A stretch of 60,000 nt of DNA from Branchiostoma floridae (lineage: Eukaryota > Chordata > Leptocardii > Amphioxiformes > Branchiostomatidae). Position 1 is the stretch's first letter. Each line of letters starts with the position of its first letter. Position numbers and translations under genes: made by a program. Positions 23,496 through 33,900 of this stretch are shown one piece after another. The notes under the pieces are model-generated. The model did not search any database. It was not told the origin of the DNA and worked only from the letters and a program-made list of their open reading frames with translations. The stretch is from contig NC_049982.1 in assembly GCF_000003815.2 (NCBI RefSeq), forward strand, positions 17,248,365 to 17,308,364, read 5' to 3'.

Positions 23496-26400
23496 TTATA
23501 CTGCTGCTGGGTTCCCTGACGCAGGGGTAGGCAGCAGTCGGCCAGTCTTCACACTCCGCTTCCATTTGGCTCTGTCCAGTGGGTCGACCCCTGTCAGACC
23601 GCACTCCTTCAAGTCCCTGCTGACACAGTCCCTCCAGGTTTTCCTAGGTCTACCACGACCTCTGTTGCCAGATACTTTCAGTTTGGTGATCTTATTGATG
23701 CAGTCACTAGATCTTTCAACGTGCCCAAACCACCTAAGGCGGCGGGCCTGCAGCACTGAGATGATGTCCAGAATACCAAGTTTATCAAGTAAGCTAGATG
23801 AAGGGGTCTCATCCCGGGGTTTGACGCCACAAATCCATCTGATCATGGCACGGTCATTGCGGCGCAACCGCTGTAGATCCGAGGTGGTAGGTGCCCAGGT
23901 TTCACTCCCATGAAGCATGGCCGCACGTACACAGCAGTCAAACACCTTGCCACGGGTTTTGAAGGGTAGGTGCCTGGAAGTAAGGATGGGCAGGAGCTTC
24001 TTGAATTTACCCCAGGCAACGCAGGATCTGGTGGTGACTGCAAGCTCACATCCGCCACCAGCACAGAGCATGTCCCCAAGGTAACAAAAGCTGGCTTCCA
24101 CGTCCAAGACCACTTCATCCACAGTGACTTGTGTTGTAGGGCGGCCATCCAGTGGCCTAGCTTCCCCTCGACACCGCGGACATGTGTAGTTCTGCACAGC
24201 TAGCAGACTCCCTCTTATGCCACAGCATCTCTTGTGGACCCAGAAGTTACAAACTGTACACTGGATGGAGTTAGCACCCACCCCGGAACGGCATACAGCA
24301 CACGGGAAAGATCCAGTTTCCTTCAGTTTGTTCAGTCCTTGACCAGAAATCATGATCTTTGTCTTTCCCATGTTAACCCGCAGGCCTTTGCGTTCCATGC
24401 CCGACTTCCATGCCTTCAGTCTAGCGATGCATTCTTCCAGGGTGTCTGCGATGATTACCAGGTCGTCTGCGTACAGGAGCTCCCAGGGGACTCCAGTGCG
24501 GAATTCACGAGACAGAGCTTCCAAAACGAGGATGAACAGCAGGGGACTGAGGACAGATCCCTGGTGTTGGCGTTCCTGGTGAACGCCAACACCAACGCCG
24601 AACTCCTCGCTGTACTGTCCGTTCACTCGCACACGGCTCCTGGCATTTGCGTACATGGCCTGGATCACCCTCACGGCCCACTCCTCAACACCAAGACTTC
24701 TCAGTGCCCACCACAGCACCCTTCTGGGAACTCGATCGAAGGCCTTCTCCAGATCGACAAAGGCAAAGTACAGAGGTTTGTTTGCGGCTATGAACTTCTC
24801 TTGCAGCTGGCGCACAATGAAGATGGCATCGGTGGTGCCTCTGCCAGGCACAAAGGCAAACTGAAGGTCGTCGATGTTGACCATCTTACGAATAGCTGAG
24901 TCCAGCACACGCTCCAGTAACTTCATGACATGGTCGGTGAGCTTGAGGCCTCTGTAGTTGCCTCGGTCTAGAGCTTCGCCTTTCCCCTTGTAGAGACTGA
25001 GAATGATGCTCTTCTCCCACTCAACCGGCACAGTTCCGTTCCTGAAGACCGCTTCAGTCAGTTGTCTAGTCAACTCGATGCCCTCCTCGCCAGCTGCCTT
25101 TAGCATCTCAGCATTGATGCCAGAAGGGCCCACAGCTTTTCCAAACCTCATCTTACTCAGTGCCTTGCTGATCATCTCAGTAGTGACTGGTGGAGCAGGT
25201 CCTACAACTGGAGCAGCCTCTGGAAGCTCATCCATTGGCCAGTCAAACTCCACGTTCAAGAGCCTGTTGTAGTGTTCGACCCAGGCCTTCATCTTATCCT
25301 CGTCGTTGAGGGAGAGTTCACCTGCGTCGTTCCGAACGCACATTTCGCCTACAACATCCTGGTTGGAACGCTCCATCTGTTTGGCTACGCGGTACACATC
25401 TGCACCTTGAGGATCGATGACAGCAAAAGTCTCTTTCTCTGCTGCAGATTTGGCCAGCCAGACAGCGTGCTTAGCAAGGCGTTTGGCTTCATTGTAGGCA
25501 GTTTTTGCGACCATTGCTACCGCAGTTTTACCTTGCTTCCTAAGGGAGTTGAAGACCTTAAACCGTGCCCTTTTCTTGGACACAGCTTCTTCTACATGGT
25601 CATCCCACCACCAGGTCTCAGGTTTCCACAGATGGTTCTTGGAGTACCCACACACGCTCGCAGCCGCTTCCAAGAGCGGGGTCTTCAACCTTGACCAGAG
25701 ATCCTCTACCTCCCCACCAGTGGCATCAGTAGTGACTGACTCAACTTTGGATACAAAAGTCTCCCGGAACTCCCTAGCAACAGCGGTGTCACGCAACTTC
25801 CAAGTCCGCAGCCGAGGTGTAAACTTGCGCTTACGAACTGCAGGGGTGCGTACAACAAAGTCACACACTAACAGCTGGTGCTGTCGAGCACACTCCTCAC
25901 CGGGGATGACCTTTATGTTGGAGACAGCCTTTCTGAAACTCTGGCGGAAGAGGATGTAGTCAATCTGGGTCCTGTGGTTACCAGAGGTGTAGGTGACCAA
26001 GTGGGACTCCCTCTTGACGAACAAAGTGTTTCCGATGAGCAGGTCGTTTGCCACGGCAAATTCCAATATCCTCTCCCCTTCCGTGTTCCGTTCACCAAAG
26101 CCATGACCGCCATGGACCTCCTCAAACCCCTGAGCGTCCTCACCAACATGACCATTCCAGTCTCCGATAGGAAACACGGTCTCAGAGGCAGGTATCTTGG
26201 CGATGGTGCTCTGCATCTGGTCGTAGAAACGCTCTTTCTCAGCATCCGAGAGTCCGATCTGGGGCGCATAGACGGAGAGGAACGTGAAAACGGATTTGCC
26301 AATGACGAGTCGCAGCAGGAGGATCCTATCAGAGATACGCTGGACCTCAAAGACATTCTCCACCCACTTCTCAGCAAGCATGATGCCTACACCGCCTTGA

Positions 26401-26678
26401 CCTTGCTTGTTCCCACACCAGTAGAACTTGTAGCGCGAGTCCTTTCCTTTAACAAACCGGGCTTGGTTAGCATCAAGGCCTCCGGACCACCTGGTCTCTT
26501 GCAGACAACAGAGATCCACCCTTCTTCTAGTGAGTGTCTCCACAACTTCACTGCTACGTCCCTTCAGGGTGCCCACATTCAAGGAACCAACTCTGAACTT
26601 CAAGTGGTGAAGACTTTCCATTTCAAATAGGACAGGGCATGCGCCCGTTTTATGGCCGGATGTCTTTCCTGTCGCCAA
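23496..26678 (-). CDS. LINE endonuclease/reverse transcriptase polyprotein
   Basis: The 1,060-aa ORF has no internal stops. An apurinic-like endonuclease occupies residues about 28-260 (SLNVGTLKG, CCLQETRW, SVYAPQ, GDWNGHVG, IDYILFR). Reverse transcriptase spans about 480-790 (FVDLEKAFDRVP and the catalytic YADD at 736-739). A Cys/His cluster CAVC...CTVC...H...CC...CPRC, a PHD- or zinc-ribbon-like finger, starts at residue 793. The C-terminal region has WICGV and RRLRWFGHVER, as in RTE-like and related elements often annotated as craniofacial development protein 2-like. The conserved HQGSVLSPLLF motif is interrupted by five extra residues (ERQHQ, near 699-704), so the enzyme may be impaired. 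The intact frame suggests recent insertion. Superfamily-level call is firm; clade is not resolved. Confidence 0.9.
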   Translation of the reverse strand: MATGKTSGHKTGACPVLFEMESLHHLKFRVGSLNVGTLKGRSSEVVETLTRRRVDLCCLQETRWSGGLDANQARFVKGKDSRYKFYWCGNKQGQGGVGIMLAEKWVENVFEVQRISDRILLLRLVIGKSVFTFLSVYAPQIGLSDAEKERFYDQMQSTIAKIPASETVFPIGDWNGHVGEDAQGFEEVHGGHGFGERNTEGERILEFAVANDLLIGNTLFVKRESHLVTYTSGNHRTQIDYILFRQSFRKAVSNIKVIPGEECARQHQLLVCDFVVRTPAVRKRKFTPRLRTWKLRDTAVAREFRETFVSKVESVTTDATGGEVEDLWSRLKTPLLEAAASVCGYSKNHLWKPETWWWDDHVEEAVSKKRARFKVFNSLRKQGKTAVAMVAKTAYNEAKRLAKHAVWLAKSAAEKETFAVIDPQGADVYRVAKQMERSNQDVVGEMCVRNDAGELSLNDEDKMKAWVEHYNRLLNVEFDWPMDELPEAAPVVGPAPPVTTEMISKALSKMRFGKAVGPSGINAEMLKAAGEEGIELTRQLTEAVFRNGTVPVEWEKSIILSLYKGKGEALDRGNYRGLKLTDHVMKLLERVLDSAIRKMVNIDDLQFAFVPGRGTTDAIFIVRQLQEKFIAANKPLYFAFVDLEKAFDRVPRRVLWWALRSLGVEEWAVRVIQAMYANARSRVRVNGQYSEEFGVGVGVHQERQHQGSVLSPLLFILVLEALSREFRTGVPWELLYADDLVIIADTLEECIARLKAWKSGMERKGLRVNMGKTKIMISGQGLNKLKETGSFPCAVCRSGVGANSIQCTVCNFWVHKRCCGIRGSLLAVQNYTCPRCRGEARPLDGRPTTQVTVDEVVLDVEASFCYLGDMLCAGGGCELAVTTRSCVAWGKFKKLLPILTSRHLPFKTRGKVFDCCVRAAMLHGSETWAPTTSDLQRLRRNDRAMIRWICGVKPRDETPSSSLLDKLGILDIISVLQARRLRWFGHVERSSDCINKITKLKVSGNRGRGRPRKTWRDCVSRDLKECGLTGVDPLDRAKWKRSVKTGRLLPTPASGNPAAV
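24562..24594. repeat. Perfect 14-bp inverted repeat with 5-nt loop inside the LINE RT region
   Basis: TGGTGTTGGCGTTC at 24562-24575 and its exact complement GAACGCCAACACCA at 24581-24594 flank CTGGT. It coincides with the 15-bp insertion that adds ERQHQ to the reverse transcriptase motif. Confidence 0.9.
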
Positions 26679-26870
26679 CCTGTGGCCCGGTCACAGGGCT
26701 CTCACAACATCATCCATCACACCAGACTGTCAGTTTATCGTCAGCTGCCGCGATGGAGCTACCCCAGGTCAGGTAGGAGCTTTGTTTCGGGGGGCTCGTC
26801 CCTAGACAGGCTGCTTCCACTTCAGCTATGACCCCTGTCTGGCCAACTCGCTATCCCTGAGTAGGGGGAA

Positions 26871-26884
26871 GGGGGGGGGGGGGG
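26871..26884 (+). repeat. G14 homopolymer run
   Basis: Fourteen consecutive G follow a separate G5 block. The tract could form quadruplexes and is a likely site of sequencing or replication slippage. It lies close to the presumed 5' end of the LINE. Confidence 0.8.
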
Positions 26885-27918
26885 TTGTCAGATCTTTTCC
26901 CTAGTCCACAAGGGATAGTTAACTGCTAGATGTGGGTTGTAGAGATGCTCAAATTCAAGGTGGGGCAAAGTAAATGCAGAAAAAAGTCAATAAAATAATA
27001 AATAAAGAAGAGTGGGAGGGGGGCGGAAAGGCATGGATATTTGGCATATCATATGATCTAACTAAATGAACAAAAACAAAAAATGAACATAAAGCCACAT
27101 TAAACCCTGTCATCTACTTCCAATAACCCTAAAATTGGCCAACTAGGGACCCTCCACACAAAGGATTGAGGTAGATACACATCCCATGTGCAGGAGGATC
27201 CAAAGATGTGGCCATCTTGGATCTGACCCCTGACCCCATCAAAATTCAAGAAAACTGCACAACACATTGGTACTGAAAACATGGCTGTTACTGTCAGGTG
27301 GAAGGTTTGGGGATTGTATTAGTAATTCATCTTATATAGTCAAGGGCTAAATATCAACATGCACACACACATACACACACACACACACACACACATGCAC
27401 ACACACAAAGACTCGGATATATACAAATGCACATATATACACAGACATAGACACAACACACACAGGTAATAAATGTTTAGAGAGTGTAAACTTTGACATT
27501 TGGGCCATGTGAGCCTAAATATTTGACAAACTGATAGGTGTTATCTGCCAACAGTGCAGAGAGAGCAAGTCATCTGAGAAATTACACGCCCTTCAATAAA
27601 GGAGCCAACCTGACATGATTTCTGAATACATGTCCTCTATAGAATTGGTTTGAAGGGCAAATGTGCACCGAGGATAAATACATGTAGGTGACATTTTGAT
27701 GCTTTATTACAACCTACAATTTTTAAGTAAGTGTAGAAATCACACTCAAGGACTAATTAATATCTGCAGTGTCTATTACACACCAGCACTTGGCAGTAGC
27801 TTATAATATACTGAAATGCTAAGGTGTTTAAAGAGAATTCTAACCTTGTCAATATTGATTCATACAACACATTTGAAATAAAGTTTGAATGTTCTAAGTC
27901 GTTATTTTTTGTCTGCAG
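26885..27918. other. Non-coding region upstream of the ST8Sia-like gene, with (CA)n
   Basis: No gene is recognised. A CA microsatellite occupies about 27361-27410. The segment ends in a splice acceptor (TTTTTTGTCTGCAG, AG at 27917-27918). The first coding exon of the next gene is therefore preceded by an intron, and its 5' untranslated exon and promoter lie further left. Confidence 0.5.
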
Positions 27919-27922
27919 TGCT

Positions 27923-30900
27923 ATGTTGAAGGCTGTTCATCGGCTGGGGCTGGGTGCGGTGATCATCACAGTTCTTTCCCTGGTGTATTTCGTTCTAATG
28001 ACACAATCTGTCGCAAAGCTGGTCCAACCTCGGTAAACACTTCATTTATTGTCTACAGTTATATTAAATTGGCCTTACTTGGAACTTTTGGCTGATGTGG
28101 AAAACAAAACAGCAGCTTGCACATTAGTCATCAAGCATTGTTCGCTCCTTACCTTTTCCAAAGATGCCGTCCTGTAGTGAGAACCAGTGCTGGTCCAGCC
28201 TGTGGTTTGATAAGAATGTTGACCTGATCCCATTTGCAATAGTAGTATCCAGTATCAAGGATCCGCATTGGCGCTAATTGTATTGGAGAAACAGGACAGG
28301 AAAGACAAGAAAAGCAATACAGAGAAAGGTAATGGAAACTGTCCCAGTGGCAGATTGGGATGTGAAGTTTTAAACTGAAGAGTTGGAAACTTGGGACTCA
28401 AGGTGCCATCTTGTGGAGAACCAATAATATGAACTGCTTGGAAAGTAAGGGCTGCTTTCCACATGTATAAAAAGTCTAGTTTTCTTTCCATTAAATTTTA
28501 TGACTTTTTTTGTGATAGAGATAGATGGTGACAGTTAAGAGTTTTAAGTGAAATAGAAAGGAACAGAATGTTGATGGATACCACAACAATGTGAATGCAT
28601 GCATGTACGTTATCAATTGATTTTGAAGTTATGATCAATGTGTCTTGATCCTGCTTGCCTTTGGAATGTTCCAATGTATAAGGAGATAAAATAAGGGGGC
28701 AAGACAGCAAGCCAGAAGTGAAAATACAAGTTGGTGTTTTAGTCTCTTAACATTTAAAGTAGTCTTAGACATCACTATTGAAATAAAGAATATTGATGAA
28801 TACAGTATTTACAAACTTCTGTCTTGTCCCTTGATTTTTTTTCTTGTACTATTGGAGCAAACCTTATCTGCTTACTTGTGGACCTTATCTGCTTACTTAC
28901 TGCATGCATTTGACTGAATCTTCCTGTGTATATCTCTGGCCTAATGTGCAAAATGGTCCAATTTCTTCTCTACTTGTGATGTAAATTAGAGGTACCTCAA
29001 AGACACTCTTGTCATGTCTTTTTGCCAGTTGATTGTTGAACTTTATCCTAAACTTCTCAAACGTTTACCTGAAGCTGTCATACAACAAGATCCAAACAAT
29101 ACAGAAGAAATTTTGTTGGAGTACTCTGAAATTCGCACTTGTTCCCTGTTGCTACAGGTCGCACAACAGCTCCAGTTTGATACACAGGAATGCATCCTTA
29201 CTACAGATCTCACAGGCTTTGAACCTTGTAACTACCGTTGTGCCTAGTCACACAACCAGTGCCAAGAAGAACAATACTGACGTTAGCATAAACAGCAAAA
29301 CTGTCACACAAAATGTTTCCAGACACCTGCAGAAAACCACGCCTGTGGACGTTGTGGAGTTAGGAAGACATTTTAATGGAACATGGCAACAAAATGACAA
29401 AGCCATTGCAGTACTCAGGTGAGGAAATTTTACGTTTTTTTTCTTTTAATGCAAGGTAATAATTACCCAAGAGCTTAAGACTGCATCTTCACTACAAGTG
29501 CTTTGCGGGTCTATATGACAACTCAGGTCAGGAAATTGCAAGCTGGTTAGGGCTACAATTACCAACCAATTCTAGCATAGACTCTCCCATTTCTCTTAAC
29601 AAACTCTTCATTTGCTTTTGAACCATGATGAGGTATCAATGCATTTTCCTCCTGTGCATGTCTAATACATGCATCAGGAAACATGACTTTATCTGAAATA
29701 AGCCATAATATGAGGATGCCTGCAAATGCTGATTCCCCTCTCTTAACCATCTATAGTGAGTACGTGAACCTGGATATACATGTATGTATATGCAGTGTTG
29801 GGCAAGAAAAGTTTTCTAAGATATGTACAACTTAGCAAGCCAGACCTGACTCATACCTCGGAATGTTTATTAAGGAAGGTGCTATTTCCTTTTCAGGCAA
29901 GGGTCTACTGGGACATGATATACACTGTCTGCTTGTTTTTCTGGACTAGTCATTTGGCACAAACCTTGTCACCAGGAGAGTTTGTAATAATAAACTAAAC
30001 AAAACCTTCTTGTTAGCCAAGTCTGGCACAGTCTGCAAAAGGTCTTCTTCCATAACACTTAACTACATTAATTTTAATTATTCTATAACAATCAACTGAG
30101 AACAATTTTCCATACAAGATGGGATGGGTTGCAAAACAGTGTAGAAAGACCTGCTAGTTGCTGTCCCAGGTAAAAACATAGACGGACAATGTTGATGAAA
30201 ATGATTATACATGTTTGGTGGCAGCTATTTCTACCCATCGAGCTCTCCAATATTAAATTTGAAAACAAGATTGTTATACATGTTGTGTGATGTACTGTAA
30301 ACAAAAAGATAACAATGCCAAAATGTTCCCAGCCAAGCACAGCAGTACTTTCTGCTCTCCAGGTGTCCCTGAAGACTGGTTAAAGCCCCGGTCACAAGAA
30401 TCGTACGATTGACTGCGATGGAGGTTTTATGCGCGGCATAAGCGCAGTACGTCGTAAGTCGGGGAAGAATCGGAAGCAATGGTTTAAATATATGAAGCCA
30501 TGGTCACAAGAATCGTAGTGCATCGTACGATGAGGTCATTAGAGCGTACCTGCGTCAATCGCAGGTAAATCATAGTATATCGGGGAGCCTCCTATGACGA
30601 AAATAGAGCTGAAATGGATTTTGAACATGTTCAAAATTTCGCTATCGTCGTAAGATTTTATTTTCCCCCAAAGCAGACTTCATTACGGCAATTTTTGTCT
30701 ACTGATGAGGTTTTACATTTATGAATTTTTAGCATGTTGTGATGGTTTCAGTTTTCCCTGATATTGTCGATATTGACGAAAAGGGAAAATATATCAGTCG
30801 CAACTGCCACAATCGCAACCAGAGAACAGCGCGCCACGCACAGGTGATGCAGACAATTGTTTGATCGCTTCATGCACGTGAGTTTATAATTAGATCAAAT

Positions 30901-33900
30901 CTCAGCTCTCGTCGGTCTTGGGTCAGTTTACCATAATCGTAATAACCATGGGAACAACTCAAACATAAAGGCAGGCTCTATGAGTCGGAAATATATATGA
31001 TATAATGCTTATGATATGATTTTTGTATGATGGCATCTTTTTGTTGATAGCATATCATGATACAATCTTCGAAAGAGCCAGACACGCAGAGCCGGCAAGC
31101 AGGCCGAGATAACAATACCAGTACTCACGCTTGATTTGAACTTTTCCTTGTAATACTCTTGCTGTCATGGTCTTTTTTAATTTATTTTTACAGTTAAAGA
31201 TATTATAGGAAGGTATTCAACAGCTATGTCCACATTTTGTTGGTTAAAGAAGCACAAAAAACGGTCAGACGGCTATACAGAAGAGACACAAGTGAAAAAT
31301 CGTACGACGCTGGAAAAATTTTGAACATCATCCGATGCTCTGCGATGCTCTGCGATGGCTGATTTTGCTTACGATTTAGCTGCGATCCACTGTGATCATC
31401 ATGCGATAGGCGTAATATGCCATCGCAAGGACGTCGTACGATTCTTGTGACCGGGGCTTAAATCAGAATCAATGTCCTCGTTATGCTATCTCAGATATTC
31501 ATCTGGAATGTTACTGTAAATTTCATGCTGACCTAATAACGTCATCACTTCCTTTGCACAGCATTTATAAGTGTGCATCATCCCACTTTATATCCATTCC
31601 ATTAACGTTTACAGCTTCCATTCTGGGAAATACTGTTTCAGAGTGACAAATCAAGTGAAATGGACTTGTAAAATTGCTCAGAGGTAAAAACCTCTCTCAG
31701 CATGCATCAAGCTACATGGCTGTTCATCCCCCCTGCCTGCCTAATGGTATTGCAGGTAGCATTAGCGCTGCATTGTGATATGGACAGCAATTTGAACAGG
31801 CATCAATCCAGCTTGCTGTGCTCATTCTTCTTAACCATCAGCAAGATTACCTGCCAAATGGGCAGTCTTGTTGTTCTGTTTGTGATTGACATAGGCAGCA
31901 GCTGTGTATTGTAACCCACTTCTGGCATTACAGTCACCAGGAAATGAGACCGTTAGACAGGATATTCCAGTTAAGTACATCATGATGGATTGAACCATTT
32001 TATCCATTGTATATCAGAATGGAGAATTAAAAACCTTTTATGCTTCTGAGCTGCATTAGAAAGTGCAGACGCAGGCCCGAAAGGAAAACTTTTATAATTG
32101 ATTGATGACTGAGCAGTTTTGATTTCTGTCCTGCAATATCAGGAAGTAAGTTGTCTTTATTTCTTTTGGATCATATACAACACAGAAAGTTACATTGTAC
32201 TTCAGTTATTTCTAGCCAATCATTATTTTGCCAGTGCAATTTTTATTCATATCTCGTATCACATTAATCTGTAATAAATTATACAATTGGTAGTAGCCTG
32301 TGTAGTGACTCCTGTCAGTTCAGACTGATTCAGCAGCCTTCGTGCAGAAACTGCTGGCAATAATTTGTTCTTAACAACGCGAGAGAAGCCCCTCCATAGG
32401 TTATAAACTTTCTGTTTGATAGACATTCACATTGATCAATGTCACTCCACTGGCAGGAGGAAGTACGTTTGTGTGGAAGCTGAAATACTCGTGCGCCAAA
32501 GTAAGCCCCTTTAAGAGTTAGTTACGAGAGGAAGCCATCTGTTGTTTGCAGGGGATTACAGGGAGATTGCCTTGTTGTCAGGTACTGATTGTGTGTCCCA
32601 CCCTCCCCTAAGGGTGAACGTGACTAGAAGCCAGATATAAGTTATATAGTAATCTAGACAGGCAGGATGGGTGTCATTATGCTTGGTTGATGTTATATTC
32701 TTGTGTGTTGCTGTCACGACAGCATTTGGCGCATGAAATGAAATCCAGTTTCTTTCGCAGGCTGGGCAACCTTCATTTCAAACAGTTTTGATATTTGAAT
32801 ACTGGAGTGCCCCCACAACTCCATGAAAGAAGTTGGGTTTTATGATATAAACTGAAATGTCTGGGAAGGTATGGCACCTGTATTAACTCATGTATTGATT
32901 TCTAGGGAAGAGCTGTACAACTGCTGTTCTACCCAAGATGATTTCATTCTGACCCAGAAGAACACAAAAATAGGGATGACTATCCACTATGCCATACAGA
33001 AGGACAGGACCTACAGGGTCACCTCTGCACTCACCAGGATGTTGCCTAAGGTAGGATGGCAGTCACGGCAATAATTGGATAACGATACATGGTATATATG
33101 TTGTTCACAGTTCACTTATGATGGAAGCTCATCTGTGTTGGTAGTAATCATAGTACAATGCTAAATTTTTTCCAACACAAAAGTGTACACGGATCAAATT
33201 TTCAACGACCACTGCTGTCGCCTTCTTCAGGATCAATACTGATGACCAATCACTTCAAAAAGTAAAGTCATGAGATGTACAGACACGTGAACTCAATAAC
33301 ACGTGACCTTGTGCCACATATCTGTAACAGATGTTGAAAATTTGACCCGTGTTTACTTTTTGTTGGAAGAAATTTTAGCATAATAATAATGATTGTACTA
33401 TATTTTTTACTTCAGCATGTTGAAGTTTCTTTCGGTCACCTACATGCTCTGCAGCAAGTATGAGTGGACCTTCACATTGCAGGAACTGTTCTTGATGTAA
33501 ATCATATTTAGGAAGTTGAAATTTGAAAAAGTTCACATTTTGTTTTATGTATGTATTATGATGATTTCCTGCAGACCTCTCCTTTTTCTGGGAGGAGGTT
33601 CTCCCGCTGCAGTGTGGTGGGGAACGGGGCCATCCTGTCCCAGAGTGGATGTGGGCAGGAGATTGATAGAGCAGATTATGTCTTCAGGTAAACTTCTTTC
33701 TTAGGTCTGCCAGACTTCTCATAATGAATACAAATATTTGTCCTTATGACACAGCAAGATAAAAAGAGATCATTAGCCGTTTTTATATGACATGATAAAC
33801 AGAACAACTGCATCCTATGATTTTTTTGCAGTACACAATGCTGTTATGTCATAATTTCTTGTGTTTTCCTGAACATTAAAAACAAGAGTACTACATCAAC

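Larger units (their letters stand above)
23471..26860 (-). mobile_element. Near-full-length APE-type non-LTR retrotransposon (LINE)
   Basis: The single minus-strand ORF (23496-26678) is followed by a very short 3' UTR and a microsatellite tail (forward CACTCACTCACT, 23471-23482). About 180 bp of GC-rich sequence upstream of the ORF is probably element 5' sequence, ending near a G-run at 26866-26884. Target-site duplications were not identified, so the outer boundaries, especially the 5' one, are approximate. Confidence 0.8.

Noticed and set aside
23266-26630. Plus-strand open frames of up to 250 codons opposite the LINE
   Set aside because: Antisense shadows of the GC-rich LINE coding sequence.
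29029-29157. Earlier acceptor for the second ST8Sia-like exon (TTTTTGCCAG)
   Set aside because: It gives an immediate in-frame TGA; the acceptor at 29157 restores an Arg codon and an open stem region.
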